Source of the DNA: Pseudomonadota bacterium
GTDB taxonomy: Bacteria > Pseudomonadota > Gammaproteobacteria > Steroidobacterales > Steroidobacteraceae
Length of the DNA: 20,275 nucleotides
Reading direction: 5' to 3'
NCBI GenBank assembly: GCA_021850555.1
Contig: JAJZLX010000675.1
Coordinates: forward strand, 1 to 20,275
The translations under genes and the position numbers were made by a program. Shown piece after piece: positions 7,693 through 15,927 of this stretch (positions are counted from its first letter, which is position 1; the number at the start of each line of letters is the position of its first letter). A model generated the notes under the pieces. It made no database searches, had not been told where the DNA came from, and was given only the letters and a program-made list of their open reading frames with translations.

Positions 7693-10503
7693 TTGGGCCG
7701 GCCCCGCGGACGTATCCGCGGCCTCTGGCTGTTGGCGGTGATCGGATGGTTTACCTCGCGGGCGCAGGCGGCGCAGCCTCTGCACCGCTTCGATATTCCC
7801 CCCAGGCCGCTCGCCGCGGCGCTGACCGCATTCGCGCGACAGGCCGATGTCACGTTGCTCTCCTCGGCGAGCGCGGTGAGGGGCCTGCGCGCGAGTGGCC
7901 TTCAGGGGTATTTCACGGTCACCCAGGCGCTGCGACGTCTGCTTCGAGGGACGGACCTTTCTTTCCGCCTGGTGAGCGACTCCGCCATCGCCATCGTCCC
8001 CCGTGAGCGCGCCCCGTCCTCCGGGCGCCCCCCGGGCGCAAGGAGCATGCGGACCGAGACGCCCTCCCTGGGGCGCCTCGCGCGTGTGCCCAAGCGTGCG
8101 CGGGGCGCGCCTCGCCGGTGGGGGAGGCTGCGCCCTCGGAGCGAGCGCCTGGCCCAGATCATCGTCACCGCGACCAAGCGTGCAACCACCGTGCAGAGCA
8201 CGGCGGCGAGCATCACGGCGATCACTGCCTCGGAAATGGCCAGGCGGGGATTTACGGACTTCGATTCGCTCGCTCAGTCGATCGCAGGGCTCGCCATGCG
8301 CACCGCCGGCCCCGGACAGACCGAGTTCGAGATGCGCGGCCTCAACTCCTCGGGCGGCAACACCTCCATGGTGGGGCTGTACCTGGGGGAGATTCCGCTG
8401 TCCGCGCCGGCCTCAGCACAGCTCGGCAAGGTGGTCATCGATCTCGACCTCTATGATCTGAACCGCGTGGAGGTGCTGCGCGGCCCGCAGGGCACCCTCT
8501 ATGGGGCGAGCTCCATGGGCGGCACCATCCGCCTGGTGCCGAACGCCCCGGAGCTGCGCCGGTTCGAGGCCTCGGGCGAGACGATCCTCTCCGACACCGT
8601 CGCGGGCGGGGGCGTGAACCGCACCGAGAACGGCATGGTCAACCTGCCGCTCGCGAGCTCGGCGGCGCTGCGGATCGCCGCCTCGCTCGAGCGGCAAAGC
8701 GGCTGGATCGAGCGGCGGGTCATCAGGAACGGGGCGGTGGCGGTCGATTCGGGCACCTTTCCCGAGGTGTCACGGCCCGCGAATTTCTACACCGCGCCGC
8801 TGCAGGAGTTGATCCATGGAGTCAACACTACCGAGGTGGATCTGGTGCGCGCCTCGATTCTGTGGAAGCCCGTGAAGCACCTCTCGATCCTGCCGCTCGC
8901 GATGTATCAGCTCACCCGCCAGGGCGGCCCCGACGCCGTCGATGTCAACGGCGCCCCGACCCATCCGGCGATGCCGCGCATCGAGGCGCACTGGCAGATC
9001 TACGACACGGCCGAGCCCCAGCGCGACCGATTCACTCTGGCGAGCCTCACGCTCGTGTACCGGCTGGCGGCCGTCAGAGTGATCTCGGCGAGCGGCTATT
9101 GGAATCGCGACACCAGGGTGTCCCAGGACGCCACGGAGGAAACCGCCGCTTCGCTCAACGCGACCTTCCCGCTCTATGGCGTTCCGGGGGGACTTGGCCC
9201 GAGCGGGCCTGCGCCGGGCGCTCCGGGGGCGAGCGAGCGCGACTACACACGCCAGGTGAGCGAGGAGCTGCGCCTCGCCTCCACCGGTTCCGGGCCGATC
9301 AAATGGCTCGCGGGCTGGTTCTATCAGGATCTGCGCTCGACATGGGATCTGTGGGTGCTCGCGCCCCAGGCCGCCCCGGTGCTCGGCGGACCGAACATCT
9401 ACGTCGATTACCAGCCGCAGGACATCAACCAGAGCTCGCAGTTCGGCGAGCTCTCCTGGCGCTTCCTGGCACATCTCACCGCCACCTTGGGGCTGCGCCA
9501 CTATCACTACAGCCTGAGCCAATCGAACCGCGAGTACGGGCTGTTCACGGTGTACGGCTTCGAGGGCAACGGGGTGCCCTATGACACCACCGCTTCGAAC
9601 GGCGCCCAGGGCACCGTGCCCGAGCTCGGCCTGAAATACACCCTCGACCGAGACCACATGGTGTATGCCACGGTATCCAAGGGCTTTCGCCTGGGCGGGG
9701 TGAACCAGCCCATCCCGGTGGCGCGCGCCACCAACGGCAACGCCGTGCTGGTGGGCAACGAGTGCGGCCTGCAGGAGAAGCTCCTCGGCCCGGGCCGCTG
9801 CAACCCCGCAGCGCTGCTCGAGGCCCCGACCCGGTTCGGCTCCGACTCGGTCTGGAGCTACGAGCTCGGAGAGAAATCCTCCTTTCTGCACCGGCGTCTG
9901 ACATTGGACGTGTCGGCGTATTACGAGCGCTGGCTCCATCCGCAGCTCGCGACCAATCTCGCCGGCTTCGGCATCACCGCCAACGGGGCTGATGCCCGGA
10001 TCGAGGGGATGGAAGCGCAGATGCGCGCGCTTCTGGGCAGAGATTGGGCCATCCACGTGAATACCGGCTACACCCACGCCCGCTTCGTGCATGCCAGCGC
10101 CATCATCGGCTATCCCGCCGGCACACCGGTTCCCGACATCCCGAGCCTGACGGCCGCGGTGGACCTCAACTGGCGGGACGATCTGTCGGGAAGGCTCGCG
10201 GCGTTCGCCTCTCTGGACTGGGACTACGTGGGCTCGCGCACCGATGCGCCGTACGGGGAGACGATCACGCTGTGGAACATCGGCCGGTACATGGTGCATC
10301 TGCCCTCGTACAGCCTGGTGAACCTGCGCCTGGGGCTCGGTGGCGGGCGCTGGAAGGCGGCGCTGTTCGTCGAGAATCTGGCGAACGTGCGGGTGGTGCT
10401 CGATCCACAGCCGCAGATCGATCTGCAGACCGCGGCATTCACCCGCTACACGGTCAACCCGCCCCTCACCGCCGGGCTCGACCTCACCTGGTGGCTGCGA
10501 TGA
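7693..10503 (+). CDS. TonB-dependent receptor with N-terminal STN signalling domain (FecA-like transducer)
   Basis: This outer-membrane receptor pairs with the FecI/FecR system. After a signal peptide (GLWLLAVIGWFTSRAQA) comes a secretin/TonB short N-terminal (STN) domain of about 80 residues: HRFDIPPRPLAAALTAFARQ through TQALRRLLRGTDLSFRLV to SAIAIVPRE. In known systems this domain contacts FecR in the periplasm. An Arg/Pro-rich linker follows, then a TonB-box-like AQIIVTATKR, a plug domain (RVEVLRGPQGTLYGASSMGG) and the barrel. Plug and barrel are strongly similar to the receptor at 4668-7274, so the two are paralogs, probably from tandem duplication with gain or loss of STN. I prefer TTG 7693, which gives a normal 26-residue signal peptide (936 residues in all) with GAGGG 12 bases upstream. 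In-frame GTG 7627 and TTG 7576 would add long polar N-termini. The protein ends TWWLR. Confidence 0.9.
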   Translation: MGRPRGRIRGLWLLAVIGWFTSRAQAAQPLHRFDIPPRPLAAALTAFARQADVTLLSSASAVRGLRASGLQGYFTVTQALRRLLRGTDLSFRLVSDSAIAIVPRERAPSSGRPPGARSMRTETPSLGRLARVPKRARGAPRRWGRLRPRSERLAQIIVTATKRATTVQSTAASITAITASEMARRGFTDFDSLAQSIAGLAMRTAGPGQTEFEMRGLNSSGGNTSMVGLYLGEIPLSAPASAQLGKVVIDLDLYDLNRVEVLRGPQGTLYGASSMGGTIRLVPNAPELRRFEASGETILSDTVAGGGVNRTENGMVNLPLASSAALRIAASLERQSGWIERRVIRNGAVAVDSGTFPEVSRPANFYTAPLQELIHGVNTTEVDLVRASILWKPVKHLSILPLAMYQLTRQGGPDAVDVNGAPTHPAMPRIEAHWQIYDTAEPQRDRFTLASLTLVYRLAAVRVISASGYWNRDTRVSQDATEETAASLNATFPLYGVPGGLGPSGPAPGAPGASERDYTRQVSEELRLASTGSGPIKWLAGWFYQDLRSTWDLWVLAPQAAPVLGGPNIYVDYQPQDINQSSQFGELSWRFLAHLTATLGLRHYHYSLSQSNREYGLFTVYGFEGNGVPYDTTASNGAQGTVPELGLKYTLDRDHMVYATVSKGFRLGGVNQPIPVARATNGNAVLVGNECGLQEKLLGPGRCNPAALLEAPTRFGSDSVWSYELGEKSSFLHRRLTLDVSAYYERWLHPQLATNLAGFGITANGADARIEGMEAQMRALLGRDWAIHVNTGYTHARFVHASAIIGYPAGTPVPDIPSLTAAVDLNWRDDLSGRLAAFASLDWDYVGSRTDAPYGETITLWNIGRYMVHLPSYSLVNLRLGLGGGRWKAALFVENLANVRVVLDPQPQIDLQTAAFTRYTVNPPLTAGLDLTWWLR

Positions 10504-10528
10504 GCCCCCGCGGGTCCCTCATCGCAGC

Positions 10529-10543
10529 GGACGAGGCTCGTCC
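10529..10543. terminator. Hairpin between convergent genes
   Basis: GGACGAG (10529-10535) and CTCGTCC (10537-10543) form a near-continuous inverted repeat, folding as a five-base stem with a five-base loop. It lies between the second receptor's stop (10503) and the end of the minus-strand gene (10546). Position suits a bidirectional terminator, but no T-tract is present. Confidence 0.4.
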
Positions 10544-10545
10544 CG

Positions 10546-10947
10546 TCAGAACATGCTGAAGAGGCTGCCGACCAGATCGCTCGCGAGCCCGAAGCCCGCG
10601 CCCATGCCGAGGCCGGACATGACGTTGCCCATGAAGCCGCCGCCGGAGCCGGCATAGGACTGCTGGGACCAGCCGCGGGTCTGGTACGTCTGCTGGGGCT
10701 GGGAGTTGAGGTGCGTCTCGAGCGAATGGATGTACTCGGCCATCTGCTGGATGAGCGCGACCGAGGACTGGTTCTGCTGCTGGATGGCGACCGCCGCCTC
10801 CCGCAGATCGAGCATGAGCTCGCGCGAGAGCGAGGGATCGGTCACTTTGGACTGCAGCTTGTCGGCCAGCTCCTTGAACTCCTGGGTGACCTGATTGGCC
10901 TGGTTCTGCAGCTGGATGGCTTGGTTTTCCGCGGTCTGGTAATCCAT
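10546..10947 (-). CDS. Small coiled-coil protein with Gly/Met-rich tail, unknown function
   Basis: The 133-residue protein has no signal peptide at its N-terminus. Residues 1-82 are Gln/Glu/Ala-rich and strongly helical (QLQNQANQVTQEFKELADKL, then AAVAIQQQNQSSVALIQQMA), which suggests a coiled coil. A Gln/Ser/Tyr linker (83-100) leads to a Gly/Met-rich hydrophobic C-terminus, GGGFMGNVMSGLGMGAGFG then DLVGSLFSMF, which could insert in or bind a membrane. I do not recognise a family. The tail resembles residues 188-215 of the exported protein at 574-1380. The ATG at 10947 is chosen because GGAG lies just upstream at good spacing; the open frame continues to 11412, but the extra residues look like non-coding translation. 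It follows the pilus operon after a 486-base gap, so a role with pili is not implied. Confidence 0.7.
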   Translation of the reverse strand: MDYQTAENQAIQLQNQANQVTQEFKELADKLQSKVTDPSLSRELMLDLREAAVAIQQQNQSSVALIQQMAEYIHSLETHLNSQPQQTYQTRGWSQQSYAGSGGGFMGNVMSGLGMGAGFGLASDLVGSLFSMF

Positions 10948-11112
10948 GGTGTGCTCCGGTAAAAGTCCGCAGGTTCGACCCGCGGGAAACGGTTCGGTTC
11001 CGGCAGTGGTGGGGCCGGAGGGTGAGGTTTCAAGTCTGCGGCGATCGTATCGGGATTCAGTGGGCAATTGTCGCCAAGATGCCCGCATCGCTCTCACCCG
11101 GAAGGCTCCCCC

Positions 11113-11355
11113 ATGCCGCTCGATGCCCCGCTCGCCGCCTCTTTGCGGCGCCATCCTATCCCTCTCCTGCGTCCCCGGCGAGACCGCCCCTCCACGGGCC
11201 TCGAGCGGCTCGGCGCACTGCACGTGCCCGGCAAGCCGCTCAGGCTGTTCGTGCCGGCCGCAGCGGGGCAGGGCAGCTCCTGCCCGACGGGGTGCATCGA
11301 GGTGTTCGCGCGTAAGGAGCAAGCACGGCCTCTGCGGGGCCGGGAACCCTCGTAA
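11113..11355 (+). CDS. Doubtful small ORF in the gap after the pilus operon
   Basis: An 80-codon frame starts at ATG 11113, with GGAAGG about seven bases upstream, and has mostly G/C third positions. The product is Arg/Pro/Leu-rich with two cysteines (SSCPTGCIEVFARK) and no recognisable domain. It contains a 7-bp inverted repeat, GGGCAGG (11266-11272) and CCTGCCC (11279-11285), and several weaker hairpins. The segment may therefore be a structured intergenic element on either strand and not a gene. The rest of the gap 10948-11433 holds nothing I can name. Confidence 0.2.
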   Translation: MPLDAPLAASLRRHPIPLLRPRRDRPSTGLERLGALHVPGKPLRLFVPAAAGQGSSCPTGCIEVFARKEQARPLRGREPS

Positions 11356-11433
11356 GAGGCTCGCTCGACAGGCGGGGGTGCCGGCAGGGATCGCGGGCCG
11401 CTGAGCGCACAAGCACCTCCAAGGTCCCAGAGC

Positions 11434-11919
11434 CTAGTCACTGCCCCAACAGGTCTGGCTCGTGGCGGTTCCGGTCGAGCCCTGCGCCCCGGTGCTGGCA
11501 AGCGTGAAGCTCGTGCACGCCGTGTCGGATGTTTGCGGAGAATTGGCCGCCGGCGCGGCCGTGATCATGTACTCATCGGCCGCGGTCGGGTCCACGGTGA
11601 TGTCGTAGTAGCCCTCCGGGGAGGCGATCGGACCGGCGGCCACTCCCGTCACGCCGGCCGGCGCCGTCGTCGTCAGACAGTCCTGGTAGTTGTAAGTCTG
11701 CGAGTAGCAGCGCTGCAGGAGCTGCGCATCGTTGAACATCGTCGTGGTGGCATCGGTGCGATCGGAGCGCTGCACATAGGATCGATAAGCCGGAATCGCT
11801 ATGGCGGTCAGGATGCCGATGATGGCGATGGTGACCATCAGCTCGATCAGCGTGAACCCGCGCGAGGGAGCCGCCGACCGCGGCGCCCCCGCCGGCGGCC
11901 TAGCGGCCCCGGGCTGCAT
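11434..11919 (-). CDS. pilE: Type IV pilus minor pilin PilE
   Basis: This 161-residue prepilin has a 21-residue polar leader ending SRG, then the class III signal [20 protein letters not shown] with Glu at mature position 5. PilD would cleave after Gly21 and methylate the new Phe. The remaining part has four cysteines (71, 81, 135, 157); the last pair near the C-terminus (ending TCWGSD) fits the disulfide-bonded D-region of pilins. Position at the end of a fimT-pilV-pilW-pilX-pilY1-pilY2-like operon matches PilE of Pseudomonas, a minor pilin, and not the major subunit PilA. Its start overlaps the preceding gene by 20 bases and lacks a strong ribosome-binding site, so translation is probably coupled. 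Confidence 0.88.
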   Translation of the reverse strand: MQPGAARPPAGAPRSAAPSRGFTLIELMVTIAIIGILTAIAIPAYRSYVQRSDRTDATTTMFNDAQLLQRCYSQTYNYQDCLTTTAPAGVTGVAAGPIASPEGYYDITVDPTAADEYMITAAPAANSPQTSDTACTSFTLASTGAQGSTGTATSQTCWGSD

Positions 11920-12190
11920 GGATCGCCACCGCTTTGGTCGACCTTAAGGCCACCGGACCGTCGAGTATCACCTGCACCCGCTCGCCCCGGATGACGCCAT
12001 TCACCTGCCGCTCTGCCGGGCTGCCTGCCGCGATCCGGTACGTCCGGCCGTTCACCGTGATGCTGTGACCGATCGGCACGGTCGTCACCTCGCCCGACAC
12101 GTTGTATATCACTTTGTTCGCCAAAGCCGTGCCGGGCGCAAGGCCCAAGGCAAGCGTCGCGGCCGCAGCGAATAGTACGCCTTTGCTCAT
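11900..12190 (-). CDS. PilY2-like small exported pilus-biogenesis protein
   Basis: The 96-residue product starts with a clear signal peptide ([20 protein letters not shown], likely cleavage after ALA near 24). A compact beta-rich domain follows ([23 protein letters not shown], then [14 protein letters not shown]). The strand pattern 'secondary-structure turn, [20 protein letters not shown]' resembles small exported barrels such as the PilY2 family. Its place between pilY1 and pilE is exactly that of pilY2 in Pseudomonas, where the protein contributes to fimbrial biogenesis. AGGAGA seven to eight bases before the ATG is the best ribosome-binding site in the operon. It is a little shorter than the Pseudomonas protein. 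The assignment rests mainly on gene order and size; sequence identity was not testable here. Confidence 0.62.
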   Translation of the reverse strand: MSKGVLFAAAATLALGLAPGTALANKVIYNVSGEVTTVPIGHSITVNGRTYRIAAGSPAERQVNGVIRGERVQVILDGPVALRSTKAVAIHAARGR

Positions 12191-12235
12191 CGTTCTCTCC
12201 TCATACGTAACCTGCGAGAGCCGCTCCCGCAGCGA

Positions 12236-14179
12236 TCATTGGTTGCGGATTTCCCACCAGGCCGTGCGGCCCATCCCGCCGATTCTGGCGAGCTTCGTCA
12301 AAATGGGGTCACCGCACGTCGAGGTGCCGCCCGTGCAGGTCGGTGATGCCCCGCCGGTGCTGTAGCCCGTGTCCGCTCCCGCGCTGGTCGGAGTGCCGGA
12401 CTCATTGATGAAAATCGCCTGATTGGCGCTGCCGAACGAGCCCGAAGCCGTGCGCGGCCCCGACGCATACACGTTGCCGAGAGACACGCCCGACACATTC
12501 GGCTCGGTCGAGGACACCGTGCCGCTGTTGGTCGCATCGAGAACGGGCACGGGGAACAGGCCGCCGTCGCGGTAATTGAACGCGTACAGCCAGGAATTGA
12601 ATCCACCCTGACAGGTGATTCCCGACGGTTGATCGGTCGTGACGAACAGCGCCCCATCGATGAGCGCGGGCTCGGTGACGACGGCCTCGCCCGGCGAGAG
12701 GTTGAAATCGATGTACCAGCCCATCTGCGAGGGGAAGTCCACCTGGTTGGACGTGACGGTCCGGGCATCGATCGTGGTTCCCCCGGAGCTCGTGATCGTA
12801 GTCGCAGTTATCGTCTGCTGCACCAGTTGCGATCGCGTGATGACTGCGCCGTTGGGCATCGCGTCGTACAAGCCGTACAGGCTCTGGATTTGAGTGGAAT
12901 CAAGATCATTGGCCGTCAACAGCTGACCTGTGCCGACGAGCACCATCAATCCCGGCAATCGGGGGTAATCCGGATTGAGGGTCACGATGGGGGCCGTGGT
13001 GATCGGCTGCGGGTTGCCGGACGGGTCGAGCGCTTTGAACAGAAGCGAGGCCGTCCAATCGGCCGGATTGCTGTTCGAGAGATCGACGCGCCAGACGTTG
13101 CCCTGAAGATCGCCGGCGTACAATACGTTCGCGCCGGTGGTGTTGCCGCTGCTGTTCACGACCGTGACGGCGGAGAGTCCGTTCGGCTCATTGGGATTGC
13201 AGGCGCTCGTATCGAAGCTGCAGAGGTTGATCTTCGCCGCTACCGCGCCCGTCTGGGGATTGAGCGCGTAGAGGTAAGGGGTCTCCGGGGCGCTGTCGTA
13301 GCCATTGCCGAAGAACACGAATGTTCCGGCATTCGTGGTGGCGACCTGGGGTGTCCCGAACGTGTAGCCCAGATCGGTGTCGGTGAACTCCCAGAGCACA
13401 TTCTGTGCGACGCTTGCCTCGGTGGTCATGGCGGCCGGATTGGTCACATCCAGCGCGAAGATGCTCTGCCCGCCGGCCCCCTCACCGCTCACGAGGACGG
13501 TGTGCCAGGAGCCGTCGCTGAACTGCACGTCCCAGGCGCCCGGGGAGCCGTCGACGAAGAACAGGTGGTTTTGGTTATAGAGCGGGTAGGTGAGCTTGAT
13601 CAGATTCGGGAACACGGCGTTCGGGATGTAGGCGAACAGCTCCTGCCCCGTCTGCGCATCGAACGCATGCAGCATGCCGTCGTTCGCTCCCACATAGATG
13701 ACCGGCGTGCGATTGGCATACTGCTGCTCGAACTGCGTGTACGATGCGCCTTGATATGGTCCGTTCGGCGGCCCGACATAGAGCGGGGCGCTGTCGACGA
13801 TATCGCCGAGCACATGAGAGCGCGTGCGATACGGTCCGCCGTTCACCTGCTCGAGCGCGCGGTCGCCTCTCAGGTAATCGAGCGCATCCTGTCCGTTCGG
13901 GTCCGCTGGATTGGTGCTGAGCTCCTGCCCGAGCGTCGTGGTGCTGCCGATGCCGGAGGTCGGGCTCCCGGAGGTCCATTCGAACGGGATTCCGGACTTG
14001 CTCACCGGATCCCAGGTCGCGATCAGCCTGGATTGCCAGGGCAGTGCGTCGAGCTCCGCCTGCGCGTTCCAGACGGCGTCCGCGGGATTGGTGTCCACGA
14101 CGCCGGTGTTGGGATTGATCGGGAACGCATACAGGTTTCCCGTCCAGTCCTGATAGGTGTCGGACGTGTTGAACTGCGC
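12236..14179 (-). pseudogene. pilY1: pilY1, 3' part (C-terminal beta-propeller), out of frame with the 5' part
   Basis: Read in its own frame from 14179, this part gives 647 residues beginning AQFNTSDTYQDWTGNLYAF, which joins directly to the end of the 5' part. It is the PilY1 C-terminal propeller: VIYVGANDGMLHAFDAQTGQ, a VDGSPGAWDVQF strand, VLVSGEGAGGQSIFALDVTNP, LGYTFGTPQV, FFGNGYDSAP, NVLYAGDLQGNVWRVDL. In known systems this domain sits at the pilus tip and controls extension and retraction of the pilus. The acidic calcium-binding loop usually found just before YAGDL is not recognisable; that stretch is Asn/Ser/Gly/Thr-rich. There is no natural start codon at the seam, so without frame repair this part would not be made with a signal peptide. 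The frame stays open further upstream, but that portion is a shadow of the 5' part. Confidence 0.85.
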
Positions 14180-15924
14180 TGGAAGGCGAGTGAGCCCACG
14201 TGAATGCCGGTCGAGTTGACGGCGGATGATGACACGGACTGCGTCGCCTGCTGGACCTGAGCCAGGATGCCGTCGAGATCCTTTACGAGCGTGGTGGGAT
14301 CGGTGGCCGCGAAGTACGTCGATGTGCCGCCCGCGATCGCCATGGCGTTGAGCACCTGGCTCGCAACCGAGCTCGTCACGCCCGAGCCGAGACCCACCAC
14401 GTAAGTCTTGATGCCGGCGCTCTTCAGCTGCTGCAACGCGGAGATCGTGTCGAGGACCGCCTGGTCGTTGGTCCCGCTCGTATCGAGCGACCCGTCGCTG
14501 TTGAACGCCACCGTCACGCCGTAGTTCACGGCCGCCGCCGAGCCCGGCGGCGGCCAGGAGGCCCCGGAGAGGTCCTTGGTGGGCAGCCCGTCGGTGAGCA
14601 GGATGACGTAGCGCTGGGCCGTGCAGCCGTTGGAGGAGGGCGGGTTCGCGTACTTGAAGTAATTGAATGCGTTCCCCAACAGTCCCGCGAGCGGGGACTG
14701 CTCGGCGCTCGCCTTGATCTCGCCGGTGCCGAGCGTATTGGTCTCGGGTGCCAGATAGGGCGTGAAGTGGGCGAGCGCGCTGCTGATGGTGGCGGGCGTC
14801 GGATTCTGTCCGGCGTCCCCTTGCGCGAAGGTGACCAGCGGCGCCCAGTAGCTGCCGCTCGGAGCACTGGCGGACTGTCCCGTGGCGTCGAATCCGAAGC
14901 CGCGGGCGATGTACATCGTCTCGGGCGTGTATGGCACGTAGCCGGCGTTCGTAGGGCCGGTGCTGGTGGCACACGGCGCGGTGTCGCTGGAATAGCCCTC
15001 CTGTATGTTGTATCCGGGGTTTGAATTGTATTGCCCCAGAGTGTAGTTCGGCGGCCAGGGGTTGGGCGGAGTCGGGCCTCCGTATACCATGCAGACCGGA
15101 TCGACTCCGCCCTGCCACGCGGGAACGCTGCTGGTGGGGTAGGCATACAGCACGTCGTTGATGGAAGCATCGTCGCTCGTGGCGCTGACTTGCATATACT
15201 GCGCGGTCGCGAGCGAGAGCCCCGCATTGATCGTCACCTGGCCGCTTGATTGTATGGCGCTGCAATCCTGGTAGACGGTCTGGGTCGAGGAGAGCTTCGT
15301 GTAGTCATAGCATGGGTTGTTGATCGTGTCCGTTCCGGCCGAATCGGTGAATACGAACTGGCCGCCGCTCGGGCTCATCGCGTAAAGCCAGGTCTGGTAC
15401 TCGGTCGTGCTCCACGTCTGGTAGTCCATGAGGGCAAAGTCCGTGTCGGCCAGAAACGACTGCAGCACCGATGTGATGGCGGCCTTGGCCACATTGAGGC
15501 GGCTCGCGGAGTTGTCGCACAGCTCGTTCGAATTCGACGGGCAGGGCACCGTGTTCGGCGCGCTCGCGCCCGATCCGGCATTGATCGGGGGCGTGAAGCC
15601 GGCCGGCACCGCGTAATCGACCGGCGAGCTCGAGCTCTCGAGGAGGGAGTCGCCTGCCCCGGGCGCGCTCGTGGTGAGCGAGCCCGCTCCGGTCATGATC
15701 GCACCGGCCAGCGTCCCGTCCATGGATTGTGAATTGCCGATCGCGATGACGACCTGCGGATGAGCGGGTATCGTCACCGTGAGCGGTGTCTGCGCGAGAT
15801 TGAGCGGCGGAGCGGCCGCAAACGCAGTGCTGACGGTCCATGCTGCGGCAAGCGCGAGGACCGACAGCCGGCCTGCGATGCCGCCCTGGCACATCTTCCG
15901 ACGCGCTGACTTGCGGGTACTCAT
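14023..15924 (-). pseudogene. pilY1: pilY1, 5' part (signal peptide and VWA-like domain), ends in a frameshift
   Basis: The first 582 codons (15924-14179) encode a signal peptide (about 1-37, ending AFA) and a von Willebrand A-like domain: VVIAIGNSQSMDG (59-70), YVILLTDGLPTKD and TYVVGLGSGV. PilY1 is the large pilus-tip adhesin that, with the minor pilins, primes pilus assembly. The reading is PilY1-like through STGIHVGSLAFQ, after which the frame changes to Arg/Thr/Pro-rich nonsense until a stop at 14023. One extra base near 14179 would restore about 1229 residues, a usual PilY1 length. The MIDAS motif here is G-N-S-Q-S where classic domains have D-x-S-x-S. The ATG is preceded by GGAG and lies three bases after the pilX stop. 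Confidence 0.85.
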
Positions 15925-15927
15925 GAT

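Noticed and set aside
8770..10299. 509-codon minus-strand frame opposite the second receptor
   Set aside because: Antisense shadow; the plus strand is a well-supported paralog of the upstream receptor.
10948..11412. N-terminal extension of the small coiled-coil protein
   Set aside because: The extra residues are Arg/Pro/Cys-rich without structure, and the ATG at 10947 has a good ribosome-binding site.
14160..14200. Programmed -1 frameshift in pilY1
   Set aside because: No slippery heptamer at the seam and programmed frameshifting is not known to me for PilY1; mutation or sequence error is simpler.
12629..14203. 524-codon plus-strand frame opposite pilY1
   Set aside because: Composition typical of antisense translation, and the minus strand has unmistakable PilY1 propeller motifs.
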